DNA of 64,000 nt from Apostichopus japonicus (Eukaryota; Echinodermata; Holothuroidea; Aspidochirotida; Stichopodidae), in NCBI RefSeq assembly GCF_037975245.1, contig NC_092582.1, positions 13,886,077 to 13,950,076 of the forward strand. Reading direction: 5' to 3'. Each line of letters starts with the position of its first letter. The first letter of the stretch is position 1. Below are positions 41,847 to 53,700 of the stretch, piece by piece. The translations under genes and the position numbers were made by a program. The notes beneath the pieces are model-generated. The model saw only the letters and a program-made list of their open reading frames with translations, searched no databases and was not told where the DNA came from.

Positions 41847-43608
41847 TTACATATGTACAAGCTAACAAAGACAGGTCTTCCCCCCCAAAAACCAATTTAA
41901 TATAAGCATTATCTTTGTAATTCTTAGAATCAAGAAGAAAGAATTTAGCTCGGCTTTGAATATTCTTCCTTCTTTTGTGCACGTAACAGAAAGATTTCAA
42001 TAGCTTGCAGAGAGAACAAAACAATTGCCCAAACTATGACATACATCCAATGTATGATAAATTAATGGCTATCAGAGAATTGACTGGTAAATTTTTGGAA
42101 ATGCTAACAAATATATATGAATATATATATATATCAAAATTAATTCTTGAGAACAAGTTCATGTGAATAACACTAGTAATTAAAAAAAAAAAAAAATAAG
42201 GTGTAGTATAATTCGCACCTGACTGAAAAATACAATTTTTCCTAATTGATATGTGGATTGAACTGAGTAAGTTTAAATCAATAAAAAAATATGTGGCAGT
42301 GTTTGATGTTAGACTTAAAATTGATCCAACTGGTGCAGAAAGAGAGAGAGAAAAGTAAAACAACCCAAAGTTTCACCAGATTATTACAAATTCTGGATTT
42401 TAAATTCAAGATACTCAATTGCCTACTGGTACCTTTTCTTCAAGGAGCAAGTCAAATGGATTAACATAAAAAGGGGGGGGGGGGAGGGGGGAAGAGAGAG
42501 AAAAAACTATAAGAAGTTTGAATGATTATGATATTAGGAGGAAGAACTTTTATCCCTTTTATATTGTCCAATGCATCAGCCCCCCCCCCCCACTCAGCAT
42601 AAGCATATTTCCATTAGTCCAGTGGAGTATATTCCAAGAACATCTCACTTTTTATTTGAAGTGGCTGGTCGTGGCACCTCTTGGTATCTGATGCTTCAAC
42701 CCTTAGTCTGTCTCCAAGACTCCTGGGAAGTACATGCTAATCCTAACTGGACTAACAGATACCATATCCATCTTAATATGTCTAAGAAACTTTTTCATAG
42801 CATGGACAACGAACGGTTCTCATTTTGCACCACGGTGGGGAAACTGAAGTAATTCACAGTGACACCATTCGGTATGAATCAAAGATACATAGGCAACCCA
42901 AACTGTAGGGTTTCCTTTGAATAGGGAATGGCCAACAGAAGTATCAACCTGTTTATTGTACAGAATCTTACAGAACGTTGGACACAACAGAAGTACACAA
43001 ACAGGTAACTGTTGTTCCCTGAAAGAATGAAATATATTGCAAAGACGAGAGACATTTTAGAGTTAATTTTAGATGTTATGAATGTATCTAGTAACAGAAA
43101 AGTCTGCAATAGTATCACAGTTAGACTCAGCCCTGCCCCCCCCCCCCAGAAAGGGGGCTTTCGTTTCTTTGAATGGAACAAATCACTGATCCAAAGGGGA
43201 GATAAAAAAGTCGCCAAATTTTCATTTTTAAAAATATAAATATTTTCACCTTTTCATGAAACCTGTAGCTTATTTTACTTGTTATTATTGTTTTTTTTTT
43301 TAAGTAAACAAAAACAGTGCATGAACCGTTTAACAAATATTCCAGTTTAGTCACCTTTGAAGGATAAATTAAGACAAAGACCACAAAGCTAAAGAATTGC
43401 TTTTGTGCTATATTTTGCACTGTTGACATCACAGATATCCACTGTCTTCATTCAGAGAAAAGGAACAAGTTGAATTTTGTTTTTGCAGGTTTGGAATGTA
43501 TAACCCTTTCATGTAAGTAATACATTATCTGGCAATTATTCAATCCTATTAGAAACAATATTTCACTTGATTTTAAAAATGTACTTTTGAAAGACTGTCC
43601 ATATTAGA
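41847..43608 (-). other. Probable 3' UTR of NELFB
   Basis: No recognised exon. It lies between the NELFB stop codon and the minus-strand poly(A) signal. G/C runs lie at 42474-42490 and 43135-43147. A 93-codon plus-strand ORF at 42571 is judged chance. Confidence 0.45.
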
Positions 43609-46600
43609 TCATAATGGTGCCGGAGTAGGCACGCTCATCAAGGGGGAGTCTAGTTCTTGCTCTTGGGGAAGAGGTTCCGGTGTGTGTGAGTCGATCTTCT
43701 CCATCACCACTTTGTACAACTCACCGACTTCCTGTGAGTGCTGCAGACGAAAAAACGTAAATTAATGTACAAATACTTTAGATACTAGAAACGTGAAAAC
43801 ATACTACAATAGACGTACCACAACAAACTTGGACTTTTAAATCTTTGTGTATATTTTCCCAATGATGACCTTGAAGTCATTGACCATTCTCAAGTACTGA
43901 AAACATAGCTACAACGGACATTGAAGATCTATTCTATGTCTATAGAAATGCATGTAAGAAACTTGTCTGAAGTAAAATGAAGCACATATCAAGATTTCAG
44001 TAAGCTGGCAATGAAAGCCAGTTCCATGGGAATTGGAATATGAGTGGAAGTCCTGAAAAAAGAAAAGTTTCAATGCTCACCTCATCTTTAGGAGCCAGTT
44101 GGTTTTGAAGCGAAGATAATCTCAAGGCGGGTAACTTTTGAAAAATGTATTCCACTAGCCTCAGGGTATGCCGAGCCACATTCTCTCTGGTGACCGACTT
44201 CAAAAGGAAACTATCGAACACCAAGGAGCAAAATTCCTCGGAGGAAAAGTCATCGGACATTCCGATCAGTTGAGATGTGAAAGGGTGGAGGAAGTTGTCA
44301 TCCCAGGTCAAATCTCCTTCCGTTCTGACCACTTTTGGCAAGATACGAGTCAGCGCCTCCTTATTGCGAAGCCTTGTTACGTGAAGCACGTAGTACAACG
44401 TAAGCGTCGATGCCGTCCTGCTCTTTCGGATCGTTTTCAGCAGGTACGTCGGAATGTCTTTTGGTAAGCCCGAGGGAGTGGCCTCATTGAGCTTTCTGTT
44501 TATGATGCGAATGTGATCATCGACCAGAAGAGACATCAGGCAAGGCAGGAACTTCAAGATGATGTCGTTATCCTGAGATGTGAAGACAAACGAGATATTA
44601 ATTCCAAAAAATTTTGGCCAACGGCTTTGACTGAAAATGTTTTGAGTAAATAAATAAATACAAATTTAAGAGCTTGTCACTGAAAGAGTTATCAACATTC
44701 TACGCTGTGATTGGTTTAAGTGCTATATAGACGATTGCACACTGCAAGCTTCAAGCTGTCCATTCCAAGTTACAAAATCCTCTTTGTCACTTTAGTAGTG
44801 GTGATAAGTGATTCCTCATGTAGTGTTCCTGTAAAGGTCATCTACATATTATTATCAGTAACTGGAAAAGCTCAGAGAGTTGTGATTCCTTGCCATAAAT
44901 TTTCGTAATCAGATACCATATTGATACTGCAAGTGATTTTAATCTTTCCCAAGCATTAAAAGTCAGAACCAGCAACTTGAGGAGTTCCAGCTCATATGAC
45001 ACGTGCAGAGGTACTTGTACACATACTTGTGGACAGAAACCAACCAACTGACTGATACATATGCTAAAAAAATGTAAGCCAGGTCCTTATTCCAAACTAT
45101 TGTCCATATCCAACATGAAGTCTCCTTGTGTGAATTATTCTCATAGTGAAAATGTCATGCTCTTACACACATGGAAAGATGATCACTTTAATAACATAAT
45201 TTTAATTTATCCTTGACTTGATTTCATAGATCACTCACCAACTTGGACTCCTTATAATGTTGTGTATCCAACATGTCCCAAGCTCCAAGACCAAGGACTA
45301 ACATTCTCAACAGGAGTAGCAGCTCTGAACTTTGCTAGAAACAAAACGAGCAAATGAGAGGGGAATAAAAAATAATGTACCATACCGAAGATCCTAAATT
45401 AGTGCTTGATTGTGAAGTAAGAAAGTGCATTAAGAACTGAAACCTGCATACACTTGTAACACTGTATGAAGAAATTCTATAAACTTGTATTCCTCCTCCT
45501 ATTAAATGGAGCGATCCATCATACTTCATTTTTTTCCTTTTGTTAATGAAGTTACTTTGTTTAATCCCATTTTGAGAAAAAAGGAAGAAGTCTAAATCCT
45601 GCCTGATGTTCTACTAAACTCCATCTTGTTTCAAACTATTTATTCTCCATGAATTTTGCTTGATTTTAATTCAATTCAACAGGAAGGGAAATTCTTCCTA
45701 ATTGAAATTTTAATATTTATGTCATGAGGACATCTAGGTACACATGGACGGTACACTTGGCCCTGTTGCTTCAATCCTAAGCCATCAATTGTACTTCATA
45801 CATATTTCAGTCTGCTAACACATAAATTAGTATGTACATAAATAAGAGGCCTACTTAATGTGAGACAGACAAACCAGCATTCGAAACCAAATTTGCACAA
45901 GACCCTTTACCTGTCCCTTAAAAATATTAAAAAGTCTGGGACATAAAAAATTTGTCTTTTTAGATTTGGTTATAATAAAATGCGAAGATTTACCCGAGGT
46001 AACTTCTCTGATGATACTTGATGAGACATGAGCTTTATGATGCTTGTAGCGAGTGTATGGATTGCAAATGGATCACAGAGTATCATGGAAAAGTCCCTGT
46101 GAAAGAGAAGGTATAATTTATAGCAAGTAAAATGATTGTTCCAGTGTTTATCACTGTTTAGCCTATTCAGACCCAGACAGACGATGAGCATGACAAGAAA
46201 TTAATCTATACTGACATTGTAGCAGCATATTAGGTAATAGGCACAATAAGTTGCCCTTCTCACAATTGGCATGTTGATGATGGTGACCAGGTGGTAGTGA
46301 AGTCATTAAGGATAAAAGCCAAGCAAAATTTATCAACGGATGGAAGGAATGAGAAAATACCTGGGATATAAGTTCATCTTTAGTCAAACATACATCCTCA
46401 AATTTTCCCAATCTCAGATTGCAACAGATTTGCCAGTTAAGAACAAATTTTTGAGAATTATTGAAATGTACATTTCTTGCACATCATGTCTTTATGAGAA
46501 AAATGGAAGTTTGAACAATAGAAAATCATTATGTAAATTATCTAATATGGCAGGCTTATAAGATAGATAGATAAAAAGCAAGCAATAAAAAGTAATCAAA

Positions 46601-47761
46601 GCATTCAAATTAAGAGATCAAGGCTAACCAACAGATACTCTTTTCCAAAATGTGTCTTTGGTAACTGGCTATTAAACATTACACATTTAGCAGTGGATAG
46701 AGCAACCACTCTGTACTTAAGACTTAATTTCCAGAACTGGCTGGAGGAATACCAATGTTTGTTACTTCACCAAAAGCCCTAAGACTCATCAACACCTGTT
46801 GTTGGGACATTAAGAATAGCGCCTAACCTACAGGCCTTAGACAAAACAAAAAAGTGGATTTGATACTTTACCCTAGGACACCTTCACGACCTCGCTTCAC
46901 CCCATCCAAGAATCCTTGCAGTTCTTTGGCTTTCTTATCTTCCACTTGTCTATCACGAATACAAGCATCCAAGCACCAGGTGAATTTGTGACACGGATCT
47001 TGGCTGCAAATTTCTGAGACTTCAGAATCATGTAGGGACATTAAGATCTCAGCTCGGAGCGTACAATAGTGAGCGTTCCTACTCCGCACGAATAATGTCT
47101 TCAAGAATCTGATGACCATGTCATACAACTGGAGACTTGTCCCGACCATGTGACTGAGGTCTCGTACATGTTTGCTTTGTCTCCTGGTTTTAGGTGGAAT
47201 GGAATAGAACATATGAGAATTTATGGAGTCCCGGCCAAACAGAATAGCTTCCTTCTCTTTGACATAATTATTCAGCAAAGGTGATACTTCATCTCCAAAG
47301 AGAGTTGGATTCCTCTCCCAAATCTGTCGCTTCACCTCGATCGGGGTCGCACTGTACAGTTCCTTGTCTTCCAAGATGGTGGTTAAGTATTTCTCTGGAA
47401 TCTTCGGGAGGCATTTCATTATCGCCATGACAGTTGGCTGAATAGTTTTGACCTTGACTAGTGGAAAACATTTGGTCAGTAAATCTTCAATCTTTTTATA
47501 TCTCTCTTTTTCGTTGCTCGCTGCTATCTCATTTGTTTTCTCCACCAATTTCTTTTCCAATTCTTCCATGATTGTCTGATGGAACTCGAGTCTGCGTATA
47601 TCATGGAGGTCCAGCAGCGGTAAGGCTGGTTGTAGTGTGGGCAACAAGATTCCATTTTCACTTTGAAAATCTTCGATAGCCTGCAAGGGATCTGAGCAGT
47701 TTGTCAATGCATCTCTTAAGTGGTCGGGACCAGCTATACCAATTTCTTCAAAACCAGACAT
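43609..47761 (-). CDS. NELFB: Negative elongation factor B (NELF-B / COBRA1)
   Basis: A subunit of the nuclear NELF complex, which with DSIF holds RNA polymerase II in promoter-proximal pausing. Coding exons, in transcript order: 46872-47761, 45994-46096, 45239-45334, 44081-44572, 43609-43740. All junctions are GT-AG and phases agree, giving 570 residues, close to the family's usual ~580. Strong family signatures run the length: LTNCSDPLQAIEDFQSENG and PLLDLHDIRRLEFHQ near the N-terminus, VEVKRQIW-type text (IEVKRQIW), FGDEVSPLL, KTRRQ, VHYCTLRAE-type text, DPCHKFTWCLDACIR, ELQGFLDGVK, then FSMILCDPFAI, LGLGAWDML, LMSLLVDDH, LYYVLHVT and EEFCSLVFDSFLL. The C-terminal tail ends VPTPAPL, as in vertebrate NELF-B. 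Nothing is missing. The start ATG 47761 is preceded by TATTTGCAG (about 47790), so a non-coding first exon is likely, perhaps with the donor at 49714. Confidence 0.97.
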
Positions 47762-50700
47762 TGTACATCTGTGAGTTGATTAAGACCTGCAAATACAAGC
47801 AAAACCAAAAATCAAAAACACACAGTTTATCATGGCGAAGGTTGGCACAATGTTAACAACTCACTCGAACAATGTTCCATCCTACTGTAATCATTGTTAC
47901 TGTAGCCTACCTTTGACTTGTTTTCGAACAGCCCTAAGCTTTATATTCTGAATGACTGGTAAAGTAACGTTGAGTTCAGCAGACCTGCTTTCACAAAAAC
48001 AGGGGGATTTATGCTCGGGGGGGGGGGGGTTGGGGGGGGTTGGGGGAAATTGGGAGGCAAATTGGACAAAATCTACAACTGAAACAAGATAGCAATGTCA
48101 AATGTAATATGAAAGCGTAACATTAATACTACATGCCATCGAGCTGCAATAATAGTCCTAAATTGTAATTGTACCACTATATTAGTGTTGCAAAGACACA
48201 ATGGCATAATTGCAATTTCTACAATTATTTCCACAAAAACAAAGTGGATTTTCTGCATAATACTAATGCAGGAACGCTAGGCCTATCATTACGCCCAAAA
48301 ACATACAATCAGCCCACTTGTGATTGTAATTAAGAATAAAATTAGAAATCAAATTTTGCCAAGAGGTTAGCACATCAAATGGAACCTTGAAAACTGGGAG
48401 GCTCCAGGTAAAACCAGGAGAGTCGGCAGGTCTGGTTCATGAGAGTCTACCTATAGACTAGTGTAGACCTAGTCTTAGGTTATAAAGTTCTCTATGCAGG
48501 TTTGGGTGGGTCTGTTCAATCGATAAATGGCATGTCAAATACAATTTAGATAGGACTAGGCCTAGGCTAATATTGGAGTAATTATATGACACAACTTCCT
48601 AGCAGGATACTTTTTGCTGGAGAAGTTACTTTATACATGCTTTTGAGCACCACACATCTTCATAACAGGATTTTTTTCTGGGGTATTAAGTTTCATAAAT
48701 GCTATAAGAATGACATCTCCCTAACAGGATATTTTTTGCAAAGGGGAAATCATTATAAGATGCATTACTTCATAAGCTCTTTTGGAACCCACACAACTGA
48801 TAAAGTTTGCTGGAATTAGGTTGTGGAAATCATAAATGCTTTGGAGAATGATATAGCTCCCTAACAAGTAACAAGATATTTTTTTCAAAGTGGCTATTCT
48901 TACGACTAGTCGTAAGAATAATTTATAAATACGCATGCGCAGTTGCTTTAACATGGCTATTTTTACGACTATGAGTACTATTTGTACGACTAGGAGTAAC
49001 AATAATTTCCGGTTAAGGTTAGGTTAGTGTTTAGGGTTAGGTTTAGGGTTACCCCTACTACATGCGCAGTTGCTTTATTTACTTTACTGCGCTTGAATTC
49101 GCCGATGTCGTAAGAGAAGTTTATAAATAATTGTTACGACTAGTCGTAAGAATAGCCACGGCCTATTTTTTTGCAGGAGTCAAGAGTTGTTGTAGGGGAA
49201 ATCCTTAATGATTAGGAAGAGATTTTTTTCACTGGAAAATGTGGAAAAGTTGCAGTGGAAGTTGCAGTGGAGAAGTTAGACAACTTGATCAATTTTATTA
49301 GGGGAAGAATTATATTCTTACGGGAGTCAGGTCATAGTGGAGATATTCGACTGCAAATCCACCCGCAAAAGGGACCTTCTGAAATCTGATTGTGAAATGT
49401 GTGGTATTCTATAATGTACCCAAATATTATCATGCACGGTTCGGCTACGGTAAGCACAGTTTAACAACCTTGTTGAAGACTTACTCTTGTTACCTTCTGG
49501 CGTTAAATATTAGACCTAGCCTTTATCATGCTTGGCTCACGTTAGGCTAACTTTTGTTGAGCCTTCTGTTACTAAGCCTAAGGTTAGGCCTAGCCTAGTC
49601 CATCCAGGACACTGAATTACGTTAGGCTCCGATGGAATAATTTGTATGAAAATGAATTTACAGTTTTGAGCAATTGGTAAAGTTGCACATGCGACTACTA
49701 GGCACAAATCTCACCTACGTTCGAATAAGGTGGCGTCGGTTTGCCACTTTGAAGCTCGTTCGCGATGTTACTGCAAAAATGACCTTGCTTTGATGCACAA
49801 CGGGTTTGCTTCCAACTTGTTTCATTGCAGGCGGCCGCCATGGGCCGACTGCACAGAGCGGTAGTTTATATACAATGAAAACAGATAACAGCCAAGCGTG
49901 CATGAATAGACTGCGTAACTACGCCTTGTTGTTAACTTTCCATAGAAAGTAATACGTAAGAAATCACAGTGGTTACAATAAACGGCTGTTTCTCCGTAAG
50001 TGTTACAGTCAATGCTGACAACAGTAATAGCAAGCCGTACAACATATTCCTGAAATAATCTCTTTGCATCGATCACCATGGCACAACAAATTCACGACCA
50101 GATGACGCGGTGAAAGGATATAGACATTTTCTTACGTACGAGAGGTAAAATATGTATGATATCAAATTGTACTGTCAGAAACTAATTAACGTAACTAACG
50201 TAGAAATCATTAGTTTATTAATTATTTCAATAATTGTAAAGAAATTGGTAAAAGTTGGTAACCCATAACTTGTTAGTTTATATTACCTAGTACAGTAAGT
50301 GTACAGTAGTACTAATGCAGTAGGTCCTGCGGGTCCGCTGATCACTGCAGTGCAGTGTACACGGTAGGAAGTAACATTTTACACAAACTGTAACACTAGT
50401 AGATAGGCCTACAATATACTTTTTATAACAACAGCATTACTACAACTAGAAAATTTTTGTTCACCAAACTTAATTTTATTGGAAAGTACATGATCACCGT
50501 AACTGTCCCATGTGTTTTGCAATTTTAGATGAAACTATCACCTAAAATATCACTGACTTTCTATCTTGAAAGATGTCATTGTCAGCCTCCAGTTAGCTCG
50601 CCCTAGGTTAGATCCAACTTCTAAGCTCGGTATAAGAGACCAGCATTGAAGCCTTACCATTGATAGTCTAGATGAGTTTAAGCTGTCTGAATTGAAAATA

Positions 50701-50775
50701 AAAGCCAATGTATGCCTTTGGCATTGCTTAGTTTTCTCAGCAGGTCTATTTGAAATTTGTTATGTTATGTTACAG
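47762..50775. promoter_or_regulatory. Head-to-head intergenic region of NELFB and MIGA
   Basis: The two genes diverge from here. Candidate non-coding first exons: for NELFB, a minus-strand segment whose donor GTAG|GTGAGA lies at 49715/49714; for MIGA, a plus-strand segment ending at GAG|GTAAAA (50144/50145). If correct, the starts lie within a few hundred bases of each other near 49.85-50.1 kb, a bidirectional promoter. No TATA box stands out. The stretch also holds a G-run (48019-48045), degenerate repeats of CTAACAGGATATTTTTT at 48600-48880, and the second telomere-core MITE. Confidence 0.5.
48886..49163 (-). mobile_element. MITE with telomere-like core, copy 2
   Basis: A 278-bp inverse copy of the element at 932-1221. 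It has the same ends (CAAAGTGGC on the left, GCCACGGCC on the right) and is flanked by perfect 9-bp repeats TATTTTTTT (48877-48885 and 49164-49172). The core reads as TTAGGG-like units at about 49015-49052. The terminal arms contain the self-complementary ACGACTAGTCGT. The perfect duplication confirms the 9-bp rule seen with one mismatch in copy 1. Confidence 0.9.
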
Positions 50776-50786
50776 AATTGTTTGAT

Positions 50787-53700
50787 ATGGAAAGCCCAAC
50801 TGTAAGGCCAGGGAGGACAACCAGAATAGTTGCTGCAGTAGTAGTTACAACTGTTGCAGGAATATTGCTTGCAGCCACATTCTTTCGAAGAAGAAGAAGG
50901 AAATCTCATCGAAAAAAGCAAAATGGTGCTGTGCCACAGAAGCAACGAGAAGCTCCAGAGAGAAGTGAGTTATATGTACAGTTTTGGAAGCATATTTCAC
51001 TTCTAGTGTGATCTTCAAGCTGTTTACACTTCAACAAAGCTTTTCTCTAAAAAAAGAAGAAGAAAGCATTGTAATTAAAGGGTTAGCTAAAGATAACTAT
51101 ATCTAAAAAATCTGTAACTAACTCTTCAAGGGTGTGCCTCAGTATCATTCTAAGGCCATTTTCTGTTGCAAATTTAAAATATTAACTGCGGTATAAAGTG
51201 GAGTATAGCTTTGGATAATCTTACTCAATTGGATAGCTGCTTCACAGAAGAAACCCTCTGCTATAAAGGATTCATCCATCAAACAACCAAGTTTTGAAAA
51301 GCCTCAAACCTTGTGTTATAAACGTCCAGTTTCAGTCCTAAATATCATGAATGAACTTCCTAAATTGCTTGATCAAGACAACAAAAGAAATGCTAACACA
51401 CCTACTGTACATACAGTAGTTATCAAGATGACATACATTTCAGTACAGAAATTACTTAATGAATGGCTTAATGAATGGCACTTTTTGCAGATTACTGTAT
51501 AAGTGGAATTGACTTTTGTTTTCAGATATTCCAATGCCTGTTAGGCCCAGTGACAGATCTACAGAAGATGGTCAGACAATTGTGAATGTTCACTCTCAGC
51601 ATAATGGGAGTCCGCCCTCACCTAGCCCTGATAGAACTGACCATTCACGCACTCATTCGACCGCTTCGGTCAGTCAACTAGCAGACGAGCATATACAACA
51701 GAGTCCAACTGAAGAGAGAGATGAAGTTGATGGCCCCAGTCTTCCAACTCCTTCTCCTCAAGAAATGATTCACCTCGGTACGAGATCAATATTCTTCAAC
51801 AAACTCACTGCTTTTTTTCGGTTGAGATTTTATCAGATCATAAATTCTCAAAACACTATTGTTTCAAATTTTGAGTGCTGTTTACCCATTAATAAACCAA
51901 TGATTAGCAAGTTGCATCAATTGGACTGTTTAGGTTCTACAGATTTTGTTTGTGATAAAATCACTATCAGCAGCAAGTACCAAGGTTTTTTATAACGTGA
52001 AATTCTTATTGAATAATTAATTGTGCTGAATGTATATTATAATGGAAGAAATGTTTACTAACATTTGCAGTGATGTTTGTTTTCAGGTGCTGCATCTATT
52101 GACAGTGCATTAAGATACTGGGAGGAGGCCTTAGAAATGAAAACAACTCAAGATGGAGAACCAACAGTAAGTTTTCATTTGCACAATCTTATAAATACTA
52201 TGGAATCTCTTTAAAGTTTTATGCTAAACCCGACTGTTGATATCATGGTTTATGTACAGCAGATCTTGTAACACTGCTCAAGGTCGTCGGTTTGAATTCT
52301 GCCATGATATTCTTTGCTTGCTCTTTTCTCAAAAATATTTTTCTTTGCTAAGGTCTTCTTAGTTGTATTTTGTGCAAGATAGTCAACTGTTGTTTAAGTA
52401 TCATAAATACAATGGAAAATATTCAAAATTTGAATGAAAATGCTTCCTTTCTGTAAAGTTACCATTTTCACACGATTCGCTCCTTTCTGCAGGAGGAGAC
52501 TGGCCGATACGAAGACTTACGGTCCCTCTTAAAGAGAATCAAGGATCTTTGCTCGGATTATATTGAACTTTCGGCAATGAACTTTGACCCTGATGCCAGA
52601 GGTGGAGACGATCAAAGTGACACTTCCTCTGTAGACTCTTTTCATTCGCTCGGAGAGGAGGAGGAGGTAAAGTTACTTTGGCCATTACTTACATGACTCC
52701 TTTCACCCCTGATACTCTCTTCTACCCTGCCCTGTAATGTGCTTCATTTGGCACCATCAACATTGCATCCTGTCCACAGTCATTATTTGAATTTATTCTG
52801 CATATTTCCCAAACCGAACCGTTAATATTTTATGTTGCTAAGTATCATAATACAATGGAAAATATTCAAACTTTGAATGAAAATGCTTCACTTCCATGCA
52901 TGGTAAGTTTGATATGTGATCAGTATTGTGACACTGTGTTTAAGTGGAGCACAAATTTTGGGGGGTTGGGGGGGGGATTGGGGAGGTGCAAAGTTTCCTC
53001 CCATACCAAGTACTTTCTTAGTATAAAAAATTCAGTGACTACTTATCATTTCTCTGCAAGAACATGATCTTGCATATCTTTCTATCTGTCATGATTTTAT
53101 CCCTACGATTTTTTGTCTCTTTTGTCTCTGCAGTTATCTCTATTAGAGAATGGTATCCCAGCAATGGGGGATGAACTGTACCAAGCAGCTATGATAGCAG
53201 TCAGACGTAACCAAGTACAATGTAGGACCAATAGGTGGGTGGTTAAACTCAAAATCTCAAAGATGACAGGCACGGGGAATGCTTTTATCTTAATCCCTCC
53301 TCACAACAGTCTCAATATAAGCTTTCATTACTTTAATGGTTTCGGTCATGGCATGATATACCAAAGGGGCAGCCATTGGTCAACCTCTGATTAGAGAGCC
53401 ATGTTGTGAATGTCACAGGGTTTGAGGCCAACACCAAAACCAAATACAGTAACCCAACCACCTGTAGTTATTGCAGCTATTGTAGATATATTCTGATGTA
53501 GTTGCTAGCAATTAATTCCTGACTTAACTCTTCTTCTGTTTCTTATCCTCTTCCCACCATTTTTTTTTAGTTTTTGGATGAGGAGGGGGGGAGGGGGGCA
53601 GATTAACAATGATACTGGCTATTGCAGGTATTACTATATATTACATTTACAGCTGCAGCTTTCACTTCTGCAAGTCATTCATATTTTAATCGATTAATAT

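Noticed and set aside
42571-42852. A small plus-strand gene in the NELFB 3' region
   Set aside because: A 93-codon ORF without recognised domain or splice context, beside a poly-C run.
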